DNA of 64,000 nucleotides from positions 496,001 to 560,000 of the forward strand of contig JAIXMP010000021.1 in the NCBI GenBank assembly GCA_025677815.1. Direction: 5' to 3'. The notes under the pieces are model-generated. The model did not search any database, was not told where the DNA came from, and saw only the letters and a program-made list of their open reading frames with translations. Positions 12,096 to 23,447 of this stretch are shown here, in pieces. This stretch comes from Phascolomyces articulosus. Lineage: Eukaryota; Mucoromycota; Mucoromycetes; Mucorales; Lichtheimiaceae. Numbering within the stretch: position 1 is the stretch's first letter; every line of letters begins with the position of its first letter. Position numbers and translations under genes: made by a program.

Positions 12096-13476
12096 ATGAT
12101 TGCTCAAGCTGCCAAGAAACTTCCATTCCAAGTTTTTACTTTTAAACCTCAAAAACTTTCACGAGTACCTGGTTCTGCAATTATTGTATGTTACTCATGT
12201 CTACTTCTGTTTTTGAAATGAACACGCGTTTGTTGTTGAAATGGAGAAACTTGACCACTGTGCATAAAAAATATATATGCCCATTCGAAAACAACGCTTT
12301 TTTTTATTGACCATATCCTTTTATTATGTATATGGTATAGGTACTTCAAGAATGGTGGGGTATTGATACCCAAATTAAAGTGCACGCCCAACGTATTGCA
12401 GATAGCACAGGTATTTTCTCTGTTGTTCCAGACCTCTATAAAGGTAAAATTGGAGTGACAGCAGAGGTAATGTATATTATAAGAATTTCATTGGTTTGAG
12501 TAATATATACTATATTCGATATAGTAACAATGATTATAGGAAGCGAACCATCTCATGTCAAATTTGGACTGGAATACCGCCGTTGGTGAGTTAGGTGAGT
12601 TGACCGAACAACTTTACGAAGCCAAATACAGGTAAAAATTAGAGGTTCTGGATAAAATACATTTTCATGTTGACTGAGAAATCGGAAAGAAAAAGTGAAA
12701 ATGTTTGCTAGTTTTCTATACTCTTGTGTTGTTTTATATCTTTTCACGAATTTTTATTATAGAGATGTTGGTTCAATTGGATTCTGTATGGGTGGCGGTC
12801 TCTCTTTGGCACTTGCCAGTAAAATGGCTGAAACCAGAAAACCGCTTAAGGCTGCAGTGACATGTACGTTAATAATAAATAAATAAATATAAATAGACAG
12901 AGATCAACAAAAGCGTTAAGAAATAATTAAATAGGCTATGGAACTGCCCCCGGCGATAAGTTTGACGTGCGAACCATCACAAAGAAAACACCTGTTCAAG
13001 GTAAAATTCTATATCGCAAACATCATTTTATTTGTGTAGAATTTACAACATGGAAAATCTTATTTTGTTTTATTATCAGGGCACTTCGGTGGTCAAGATA
13101 AGATGGCAGGTTTCTCTGATCCTGCAGCGGGTAAGTATATATTATATATTACCATCTATTTTTTTTTTGGAAGAAAGGCGTAAGAACCACATGAATTAAT
13201 AAACCTGTTCTTATACATTTATTTTTACTAGCTGATGCATTGGAATTTAACTTAAAGGCAAACAGTTTGACGGATGTCGAGATTTTTCGTTATCCTGATC
13301 AAGGTCATGCATTTTTGAATGATCAAGACTGGAACATCGAAAAACGAAAGGAATTGGGTTTTATAAGCAAGGATGTTGATCCAAAGCAGACCGAGGCTGA
13401 CGTGCGCCTCCTTGCGTGGGACAGAATTAACAAGTTTTTCATCAAGAACCTTGGTGGCGAAACTCGACGTGATTAG
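12096..13476 (+). CDS. Dienelactone hydrolase family protein (intact copy)
   Basis: An alpha/beta-hydrolase of the carboxymethylenebutenolidase family, encoded by about six exons. The protein starts MIAQAAKKLPFQVFTF; an upstream ATG at 12088 is closed at once by TGA. Exons give AIIVLQEWWGIDTQIKVHAQ, VVPDLYKGKIGVTAE, ANHLMSNLDWNTAVGELGEL, VGSIGFCMGGGLSLALA, HFGGQDKMAGFSDPAA and EIFRYPDQGHAFLNDQDW. The expected catalytic triad is present: Cys in GFCMGG, Asp in GGQD, His in GHAF, plus the conserved Glu of LQEWWG. The ending KFFIKNLGGETRRD is compact. The natural substrate is unknown. A degenerate paralogue lies inverted at 16.9-18.5 kb with the same intron positions where compared. Confidence 0.92.
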
Positions 13477-13692
13477 TTTATAAAAATAACAGATTGAAAA
13501 GTGCTTTGATAAAATGATTTGATATTATGTTTTGTCCTTATATGACGTTCTATAACTAATGAACAAAAAAAAGCATTTGTAACATCATAAATAAATTCAG
13601 AATTGAATTTCTTCCGACTTCTGCACGTTTTAAAACGCGAGATTTTTTTTTCTTGTAACACTTTTCTTTCATACTTTTCAAGATTTTCCATA

Positions 13693-16271
13693 ATGCAAAG
13701 GTCGACTGATACGAAAAATTCAATCAGTTCATCGGTCTACGGCATTCAACACCTATTTTCTGATTTAGAAAAGCAATGGTTAGCTCTAAAAAAAGATCCA
13801 CAATCCTCTACTGTAGCCAATGGTAATATGAAAGGCGCACTTTTATACTTAGCAGCAACATTATCAATCTAATACACGAACTAATCGAAATATACAATTA
13901 TATCTTCTTTTATGAGTAGAAGTACATGCATTAGGACCTGTTAATTTGGATAATGTACGACATCAGTTTACAACATGCATTGATTCCATCCGATCTATAT
14001 GTACACAATTCGAGACCGAAGTTTTAAGCGACGTGAAAAAGATGGGTGCAGGTGCTGATCCAGCCTTTCGTAAACACTTGACTCACTTAAAAGAACAAGC
14101 GCAACTTGAAAGCACTGTAATGCATGTAAAAGATACCTTAAAGAACACCAAAGATTCACTAGAACAATCATTAAACGATCGTGAAGAATCGAAATCAATC
14201 GTTCAAACACGTAAACTTGAACGACTAGCTCATTCTATGGGGTAATGATATATTCACTCTTTACATGTGATATTTATTGAGAGGGAAAAAGAAAGAGACA
14301 GATTGTAGTATTCCGAAGTATTGAGTTGTAACTATTATTATGCAAAAAAAAAAAAAAAAAAAAAAAAAACGTGTGGACATAGGTTGATGCCGTTTGTGGA
14401 TGCTTCACAAAGAAATGAATTAGGGGAACAGATCACTACGATCACCTTGGGTGGAACAGTTATTGTGATTGATGTAAGACCAAAGTAAATCAAAATATTA
14501 TGATGAGTATATATAATATATCTTAAATTAACTATAATATTATTTCCAAATAGATTGATCTGGATAAATCAGGACAAGTGCTTCGTAGCAAAGTAACTTA
14601 TGTTTCTGAAGTATTACAAAGCGATCAAGACGATAAAGTAAGTTTTTTTTTCATTTTTATTTGCAAAATAACAAGTGAATATAATTTGATTATGGTTATA
14701 TGTCCTTTATTTGTTTACAAAAAGATATATATCTAGGTTGATCGACTACTGGCACGAAATCTCCAATCTGAAAACTTTGATATATTTACTAGAAATATAG
14801 GAGCGCTGGCGCTGCTAGATCGATTGAATGTCAAATATGCACCTGTCGACTTTTTCTTAATTATACGTGGATTGATAGCAGATTTAAAATCGATATATGA
14901 TCAAGAAATGTATGAAACAACCATTTATTTGTTGGTAAAGTGATAAAAAGCAAATATAGACATACTCATGTATATATATAAATCAAAACGAATATATTAG
15001 GCAACTTTTATCCAATGACATTGCCAGTGTACTGATGGAAGGTCATGGTATACCAAATAAACACTTGGATTATCCAGGATTATCAATCTCTTATTGGATT
15101 AGCAAAGAACACTTCCTCGGAAGCGATTGGGAATCAGTACAAGAAACTACTGAAAAAGGTAATACAAAAATATAAATGCTCCTCAGTATTATATGAGATA
15201 GAGAGAAAGCTGTATATATTTGATTTACTAACAACGGTATTATTTAGGCGAAAACCACATATTATTATCAGATACAGCAAAAGTATTAATTTCATTCGAA
15301 GAATCACAGCAACCACAGTCCTTTATTCCACCAAATCGAAAGCATTATATGCTGGGCTTTGAAGAATCGACTGACTCAGCCAAAGAGTCAGAAAACGGGT
15401 ATGAATGAGAAAAAAGTAAATTGAAAATATTTGGGTACGAAGTAGACTTTAACGGATGAATATGTGTAGAGATCACTTGGATATTGTCAAGGAACGAACT
15501 TGGCCAAAATTCATGCAGCCTATGCGATTTGTCAAAATGCTTCCTAGTTATCCTGGCGTCACACCAGTCCCTATCCGATTTGTTGCCAAGCTTGACCCAC
15601 CAATTCCGGCAGCGGATGCCATTGTGAGAAAGCTGATGATTGCTACGGATCTCGTGAATGATTGTAAGTTTATAGCTGAAAAAGATATTAGAATCGAACG
15701 ATAATTATTCGCAGTCTATGGATATTGAATGTATCAAATATATAGCGTTTTCAACTGTGGATAATACACTATCTCCTACTATACCTTGTCTGGAAGATTT
15801 ATTGGTAAGCTATTTAAAAGAAACTAGGACATTAGGTTAGTATTATACATAACATGGCTAAACTTTAATTCAAAGGTAAAAGAGCATACACCATCGTTGA
15901 ACCCAGATACTACCTGGACTATATCCCACGAGAAATCATCAGATCAAGTGTACAAGTATATGCGATCATCACCAACGTCAGGAAAAATCATATCACGAAT
16001 TCCATTCAACCATCCAAGACAATTATACAACATATTACAAGTAATGAATGTTTTTTGGTTTTCTTCTTTTTCTCTATCCCCTCATAATATATGGATCCAG
16101 TTGAATTTTTTGTTAATATCTTCGTTTCTTAATTATATTACCAAAATAGTATCTTAGACAACAACAAATGTTCAATACCCTTTTTCAAAGTATCTTTAAT
16201 GGTGAAGCAAAGCAGCAAGAAACTGATAAACGAAGAGTCCTTGCACTTGACAAAATTCTTGAAGGTATTGC

Positions 16272-16302
<31 letters not shown>

Positions 16303-16808
16303 CTATTTACTCCTTTCAAGCTAAATTAGACATAATGAATTATTATTCTTATCCTCTAGAGAGCCAATCAGATGACAAGTTATATGTCGAAGTAGCAAGC
16401 GTAGATGCACCTGCAATGATCCACCTTACTTTATCACTACCACCTTCCACTCATTCTGATCGTCTTGCTTTACTATCTATTTCAATCGAAGTCCCCAAGG
16501 ATACACCAGCAAAACCTGTCGTAAGATTGGATCCACCATCTACCGGTGAGCATGACCCAATGCATCGACTCACATGGCAACCAGATATATTTGACGAAGA
16601 TAAAATGACACGTGTTATTCAAACTGGATATAGCATTCCTCTTCTTGTTCGATGGTTATGGAAACGAATAGAACAACATCCTGAAATGGATTACATCATT
16701 CAAACATCACGTCTCGGACTACGACGATCACGTATTGAAGATAAAACTCTCACACATCAACATTATGATAAACGTATCAAAACAGAATTTGATAGTTTTC
16801 CACATTAA
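13693..16808 (+). CDS. MED1: Mediator complex subunit 1 (Med1)
   Basis: A large multi-exon protein whose features fit fungal Med1, a middle-module subunit of Mediator acting in the nucleus between activators and RNA polymerase II. The N-terminus (MQRSTDTKNSISSSVYGIQ) is helical and continues to MKDTLKNTKDSLEQ-like helices and LERLAHSMG, then LMPFVDASQRNELGEQITTI. The core has GGTVIVIDIDLDKSGQVL and KVTYVSEVLQSDQDDKVDRL, then NFDIFTRNIGALALLDRLN. Further on are SISYWISKEH and FVAKLDPPIPAADAIVRKLM. The last exon (from about 16355) contains VASVDAPAMIHLTLSL and RLTWQPDIFDEDKMTRVIQT and ends FDSFPH. Assignment rests on the arrangement 'beta-strand repeats, then DPPI...', seen in Med1 (PF10744); a profile search would settle it. 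Two introns hold extreme homopolymers. Confidence 0.65.
14344..14369 (+). repeat. A26 homopolymer inside a MED1 intron
   Basis: Twenty-six consecutive A residues lie between exon LERLAHSMG and the acceptor before LMPFVDAS. It may partly reflect sequencing slippage, and the length is probably polymorphic. Confidence 0.85.
16272..16302 (+). repeat. T14A17 self-complementary tract inside a MED1 intron
   Basis: Fourteen T directly followed by seventeen A form a perfect foldback with no loop sequence. It sits just after the donor of the last MED1 intron (…EILEG|gtattg). It could pair in the pre-mRNA and bring the splice sites together, or mark an insertion or slippage point. Confidence 0.85.
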
Positions 16809-16886
16809 ATAAATCTAATAATAAAAAAGCCTTATCATTTGAAAATGAATTGTATGTAAAAAAAAAAGTGGAACTTGAAGTGTTTA

Positions 16887-18504
16887 TTACTGTGCTCCAG
16901 TGGTACCACCAAGATTGTTAAAGAAAAAATTGTTAATTCTATCCCGCGCAATACGACGCACTTTGGCTTCAGTGCTTTTGAAGTCAGCTATGTCTCCTTC
17001 GTCATTCAAAAAGGCATATCCTTGGTCTGGATAACGAAATATTTCTACATCTGTATTTTTCTTCAACATAAAATCAAACTCTAAAGCTTCCACTATATAC
17101 AATTATAAATAAAACATAGTTTTAATATGTAAATGTATGTGAAATGTTTATACGAAATTGATACTTACCTGCATTCGTGTCAGATAACCCAACTATATTA
17201 TCTCTTCCACCAAAATGACCTAAGTTTATAAAGATATAATTAAATAACCTATGTATTAACACTTATCACCTTCCATATATTGTATACACAATGTGCACTA
17301 CTATATAATATATAGTCAAAGTAATGCTGACAAAGCAATCATAGTACAGTAGTATGTAGTATATAATGTTAATACCTTGGACTAGTGTTCTTTGCGTGAT
17401 ATTTCGAGTATCGAATACTATATCACCAGGGGGTATTCCATAACCTTGATGAGTGCAAGATAATTAGAGGATATCGATGATTCATATTATATTATGTGTT
17501 GATATCTTTTTTTATCCCATAAATCCCTACAGGTTACTACAGCCTTGAGTGGCTACTTGGTATCTATCAAATTAGCAGCTAATGCTAACGATACTCCACC
17601 ACCAACACCAAATCCAATTGAGCCAACATTTCTGAAATAGGTAAAAACATCATAATGCGTGTTAGTGTATATATGATATAACCAACTCATCCAAACTCCT
17701 CTATGTAGCCACCCTTATCCTTCTTTTACTACGTACAATGATGATATTTACATTTATATAAACTCTATATTTTATATAGTACGTTACCTATATCTTGCTT
17801 CACGAAGCTGTTTAGTCATTTCAGTTAGTTCATCAATGGTTGTTCGCCAATTTAGATTATCCATAAAATGGCTTGCTTCCTGTGTTACATACGCAGATTT
17901 TTGTTATATAATAGCAAACTTTTTTTTATTAATCAGGTAGATCTTGACGTTGGTAATTCATAAACTTTGGAATATTTTTATCACCCTCCACGTTTAGTTT
18001 CGCAGTATAAAAATAGTTATGTAATATAACCACATAGATAATATAGAACCAAAAATGACAACCCTACTAAATAATACCATACCTTAGCTGTCATTATTTG
18101 CTCATCTTTATACAAATCGGGTACAAACGTTGTTATTCCCGTGCTGTTGACAAGGCGCTGTGCATGTTGCTTAATTTGGTTATTAATACCCCAATGTTCA
18201 TGAAGTACCTGATATATTTGTATGTTTCATAATGTTTATAATAATATAGCATAAGCACAAGAATATAAATATATATATATACCCGTACATTGATTACTTA
18301 GTTGTGAGTATAAAAGTCTATTGTATATACCACTAAACATAGAAAGTATTTTGGTTCTTTTTTTTTCACTGATAATAAAAAAAAGAAACATAAATGTAGA
18401 AAAGTGCAACCGATGGATATTCAGGTAGTTATTTTACTTACAATGATAGCAGCGGCAGGAACCCGACCATGCTTCTGAGTAGAGAATTGAAACACTTGGA
18501 ATGG
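16887..18504 (-). pseudogene. Degenerate dienelactone hydrolase paralogue
   Basis: Homologous to the intact DLH at 12.1-13.5 kb, on the opposite strand, with exon breaks at the same places where I compared them (after AAII; after DLYKDEQIMTAK; before RNVGSIGF). Segments in order are PFQVFQFSTQKHGRVPAAAII, VLHEHWGINNQIKQHAQRLV, EASHFMDNLNWRTTIDELTE, NVGSIGFGVGGGVSLALAAN, HFGGRDNIVGLSDTNA and FRYPDQGYAFLND. The nucleophile Cys is Gly (codon 17607-17609), the catalytic His is Tyr (codon 17016-17018), and a TAG at 17553-17555 interrupts IDTK*PLKAVVT. The Asp (GGRD) remains. Two of three triad residues plus a nonsense codon make it a dead copy as an enzyme. No start ATG precedes PFQVF in frame; that side runs into the Fanzor-like ORF. 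Confidence 0.88.
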
Positions 18505-20178
18505 TACAAGTAGACTACCAATTCCTGGATCTCCGCCAAGTACGACTGCATCTGGAGGCAATTAAAACTCTTCCAGAGTTGGATAAACAGGTCTTGGTGC
18601 TCCTGGTCTTCTGCATTGCACGCTTACTGAAACACCGTCTGTTATTATACGACCATCAAATCGACGATTGCCTTGTAAACCATGCAACAGATGGAAATTG
18701 AACCATCTACCCCACCAAAGATCACAATCTGGACGGCTAAGGAAAGCTTGAAGGCTATTGATATTTTGGAGATCTGGTGACAATTGTTGATAAGAATTAA
18801 GACCGTCAAACATGACCGCAATATCAAGAGCAATATTCAATGGTGTAAAACTATGCTGCGGAAGGATACTATATGACCGATTCACATGACGAGGTTGTAT
18901 AAAAACAGTTTCATTAAATGTACCATTCGTAATTTCACCGAGTGTTTGATTAATAATGTTGGCGATATGCTGTAATGATTGAGTTGATAATCGTCGATGC
19001 AAGAAATTATTTCTTGCGTTTGGATCAAACTGAATAGCATTTCGCATTTCCTTTTCTAGTACATTTCTTGTTTTTCTTGGTATCATATGTTCCGTGTGCC
19101 ATTTGTGTATTAATCGGTTAATTTGTTCAGAGTACCGCTTATTGGTTGGACAATCTCTTCTTTCAGTAACAGGCTGTAATAATGTGGTATTCTCCAAGTA
19201 TTTCAACATTGTAACATGCATCATCCAGAAATCTTGTATGTTTTCTTTTACAGTATCATTGGTGAGTGGTAGCGGATGTGGGTTGATCATTTTTTGAATA
19301 TCAGTATAAATCGCCCATAATGCATTTCGTGGTTGGTTATCATTCGCGTTATTAAAGTATGCAGTAAATCCATTTGGAAGCAATCCCATCAATGTAGCAA
19401 TATCTTGAATAACTGGAGCGACTTCAACAGCTGTATCTATATCACCTTCATCGTCTTCAATAACAAGGTTCTGCCAAAATGTGTCAATCATTGCTCTGGC
19501 ACTGGATAAAATAATTCGAAAAGTCGTTGGTAGATCAAACAATGGAACAACTCCTGCATGGATTCTGCTATAGGCGTATCCTATCATTCTTTGCTTCAAA
19601 TAAATCCAAATATTGTTGGTACTTGTCGTTATTTCTTCAGTTATAGCAGATTCGATTAAATTATGAATTTGTGATCTACATGTCCATTGAAGGTTTCTTG
19701 GTTGAATTCCGCGATAGATATCAAATGTGTCTCGTATATCAGGATTGTTGATTGGGCCAGGTTGATGCGTATTGAAAATATAAGTCACAGCGAAGAAACA
19801 ATCACGAAAGAAATTATGATTTAATTGAGGTAATGTACCAAACAAATCGAACATATGGATGACATGAAGATACGCTAATTTCATTGCTTCAAAACGAATG
19901 GTAGAAATACGTGACACCATATCATTTACCATGATACCAAAGTTTGGGAGTGCGTTTGGATCACCAGGATCGGTATTTGTAAAACTCTCCAACCCAATTT
20001 TAATACAGTATATCTGACTAGGAACATCCGCATCAGCTTCAGCACCAGCACCTTGTGTTGCTCTACCTTGTTCTTCTTGAGTATAGAGACATCCAGGGAG
20101 TTGATCTTGTATATTAAGGGTAATCAATTGACCAGTAGTATTGTTGATTACACCGCAATGGCAGCCAGTTGTAGACAT
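18505..20178 (-). pseudogene. Truncated Fanzor/TnpB-like protein (N-terminal part plus RuvC-I motif after a stop)
   Basis: A 538-codon ORF (20178-18562) starting MSTTGCHCGVINNTTG. It is mostly helical, with Trp/His-rich segments (QRMIGYAYSRIHAGVVPLF, ALWAIYTDIQKMINPHPLP, SEQINRLIHKWHTEHMI). Near its end it has DLWWGRWFNFHLLHGLQ and RRFDGRIITDGVSVSV. A TDGVSVS strand a few dozen residues before a RuvC-I 'DPG' motif is the arrangement I know from eukaryotic TnpB/Fanzor proteins. The ORF ends YPTLEEF-TAA (18562-18564). In the same frame the sequence continues LPPDAVVLGGDPGIGSLLV (18561-18505), which resembles RuvC-I (Asp at 18529-18531), and then merges with the DLH pseudogene at PFQVF. The rest of the nuclease (RuvC-II, zinc finger, RuvC-III) is absent. 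Either the element decayed after insertion or a chimeric ORF formed and then died. Family call is by motif only. Confidence 0.6.
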
Positions 20179-20588
20179 GAATAAAGAGAAACTACTAATG
20201 ATTGTACGCGTTAGAACCGCTGTTACTCACTTTGTAATGAATCAAATTGGTTGTGTATGAATAATACATGCATATACATGTATAAAGATATACTTACTTA
20301 AAGCTTTGTGGAAGAAATGTGAAATGTAAGTTCTTTTTTGAGCAAGAGAAAGAGATGTTTATTCTCCTCACCATCTTAATTATTGTTTTTCTAAAAGATC
20401 TCAAAGACACAAATGGCACCCATACAAAAAATAATACCTGTACTATTATTAGTAGTAAAAAGAAATTTATACAGAGAATTATATAAAACTATTTTTATAT
20501 TAGACAATCATCAAAAGGCCTCATTATAAGTAAATCTATCTTTCAAAATGAGCATTCTATTTTTTTTAATTGAATTAAATAATCACTA
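20179..20588. other. Upstream flank of the Fanzor-like ORF
   Basis: AT-rich DNA without a convincing exon. A short upstream exon of the Fanzor-like gene could be hidden here, but none is visible. Confidence 0.35.
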
Positions 20589-20718
20589 CGGGAAAGAAAC
20601 TTGTTAAATCTAGTTTATGTATTTGGAACTTGTCATAGGCGTACGTAGTAAAATATCTGTTCAGACCAATTTTATTAAAATTACCAGAATGAACAATATT
20701 TAACAAGTTTTCTTCCCG
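20589..20718. mobile_element. 130-bp MITE-like element with TA flanks
   Basis: Inverted termini 20589-20609 (CGGGAAAGAAACTTGTTAAAT) and 20698-20718 match at 19 of 21 positions when one is reverse-complemented. TA lies immediately outside each end (20587-20588 and 20719-20720), consistent with a TA target duplication. The spacer contains a smaller inverted pair, TGTTCA…TGAACA (20659-20664 and 20690-20695). No coding sequence. Unrelated in sequence to the MITE at 1127-1230. Confidence 0.6.
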
Positions 20719-23447
20719 TAATGCAAACAGTCAATATTTTGGTTGTCCAGAAAAACCATTCTTTTAATGAAGCAGCTAATTCTTGTTTTGTTGTTGTCAA
20801 TAAGAAGAATAAAACAAAATGGTCATATACTATTTATAGTACATAATAAAGACATTGACATGAATACCCCCCCTGAAGAATTAGTGTATGTATTGAAGAT
20901 CTAAACTACATATCAATAGTGACTATGAACTTGATTAATCCTCTCCAGAACTTAAACCACAAAAATGAAAAGTAGTCAACTATTTTTTTTTTAAATTAGG
21001 GATAATAGAGACAGGTGGTTTTAGTTTTTTTTTTCTTTCATCAAAAAATATGATACTCCTGATAACATAGGTTAAATCAGAGTTTTTTTTGGTAAAATAA
21101 ACAATACGTATACCTAGATTATGATTTTCACTCGTTATTGTTATATGAAATACCTTTTTTATGCAGCCTCTTTCTTGTGACTTTGTATATGATAGATAGA
21201 AAAAGAAAGATCACTATACTATTCCATTAGCATAGTAAAATATAATAAAAATAGCAGCTATAATATCATTGTCATGATTGTTCGTATACGCACAATGAAT
21301 TGTAAAAAGCATAAAGAGGTATTCTATTAAAATGAAGTCATTCCTGATGAGCTTGCATTTTTTCAATTTTTTTTTTCATGTATTCACTGGACTATTCGAG
21401 TTTATTGTTTCTTATGGTGTTAAAATTAAATTTAATACAGGAAAACCGAGAATCATTTCTTTGTTTTGAGAAAGTTGTTATTGGAAAAAATAAGAAGTCG
21501 TCAGTTACAGAAAGAATTGATATAATGTTTATAGACAACAAAGAACCAGCAATAAGATTAGGTCTAAAAAAAAAAACTATAGAAGGGGTGGATATTTTCT
21601 TTCTTTTTTTTTTCTCTCCATCAAATCTTTCACACACAAGCACACACACACAAGGACGCACGTATGAAATGTAATTACTACTATTTCTCTTTTATGGGTA
21701 GCGTTGAAATTCAATGTTAAACTTTAATGTATATATATCTAATATGTTATGACGAACTGTTTCTTTATTTTATAGCTCCGTTGTCTTCGACAACGGTCTT
21801 CCAGGTGCCCTGGGATGGTTCCTCATTCTTCATCAACGACCATTTGCTTAGAGTTCCTGCAAGGTGTTCTATTGTAAAAAAAAGCCTTGTAGTTGCTCAG
21901 TACAAGTATGATCACAAGTTGATGAATTATGGGGGGGTGGCCATCGGCAGGAAGCATCCTCTATACTTACATGGTAAGCATTAAATATTTGTTTATTATA
22001 TACATCAATTACCAAACAATAATACTAATACGAAATCCCTTTTTTTTTACATGTCAAGATATTTCTTCTAGCCAGGACCTTACAATTTGCTTATATGATA
22101 AGTTATTATACATTTAATAATTTATTGAGAATCGGATCAAAGAGGAGTGTCATTGTGGTTACTTTATAATCGTTTACTAATTTACTCCTATCATTGTTGT
22201 TTCTTTATTTAGATATAAGCATTTTGTTTGGATCTGATTTGTAAAAATAATTTAATAAAACGTTACAGTATATATATGTAATAAAATGCAATATGATTGT
22301 ATATATGTAACTATACCTGCTCTCAGAAAAATGTATATATCTTACATTAACAGACCCAATTTTGATGAATAATAGACGCGCTTTTTTATATACTCCATCG
22401 CCAAGTAGTGCAGCTTAAAAAGTTATGTTCATCTTTATGTTTCTTTGATAAAAATGATATTTAGTCTATAATAATAGATGCTATTGGAATATCTATTTAT
22501 TAGCTCTATTGATCGTGTAGTTCATACAAGTTGAGAAAATAATTTTAGCAATTTGTTTAAGGATAGTGGAGTGTCTGATAGAACACCATCATTATGTGAT
22601 TGCTACTAACTGAGCAAAGGTATGAAAAGGATCGATTGTAACTTACATTTAACTTATGACATATTTGACGAATATAGTGGATATCAATGCTGTGTCGCAT
22701 GATTCAAGTCAAAGCGTCTCCTCACTGTAGAGCTAATTATTTAAATTTGTTCGGAACTAACGTAGTAGGTATAAAAAGCAGTACCCACCAAATAGATGAT
22801 GTGGGAGTAGATGAATGACAGAACAAAGAATTCCTACAGGGTGAATAAATACATTATAACACGTGATAGATATTTATCCTGATTTACATCATTGCTTGTT
22901 GATTATATATACAAACACGATGACATTATAATAACAAAAAGTTGAAGGTCCAAGAAAATGAAGATCATTAAAGTCCCTTTGAAGACACTAATGATAGTTT
23001 GAAACATGTAAATATAACGAAAATGCTGCACCAGGAAGAAGGATGTTAATATTTTCCATCATATTATCAATTGTTAACACTTCTATCCTCCTGACATGGG
23101 TAGTAGCTGTTATATATTATTTATTAACTTCGTGTTTTATTTAAAAGTAGATAATTGGCAAGTGATTATATAAAATAATAAGGATTACTGTATAGTACTA
23201 TTATTGAGCATTTGCTTCATATAGGGAGAAGCAAGTGTAGGTTAGCAATAATGTCATTATGTAGATCATGGAAAAAAGATTAAAAAGAGGTTGTAATGCT
23301 ATTAGTTTATGTTTATTTAGGTAATTGGTGTCACCATATGAGCTATAATAAAAAAAGCAGAGCGGTTTTCGAAAAGCCGCTTATAACTTGTACCTCTTTC
23401 TGGAATAAATATAAAAAAAGGGTTGATGACCTAGCTTAGAAGCATAA
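20719..23447. other. Gene-poor 2.7-kb stretch with one exon-like fragment
   Basis: Mostly AT-rich DNA with short ORFs. The exception is about 21776-21973: after a TTATAG acceptor-like site the base composition becomes more GC-rich, and one frame reads VFQVPWDGSSFFINDHLL, CSIVKKSLVVAQYKYDHKL and MNYGGVAIGRKHPLYLHG, followed by a GTAAGC donor-like site. It looks like a lone exon or gene fragment of a family I do not recognise; I find no partner exons. I see no RNA gene or transposase here. Confidence 0.35.
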
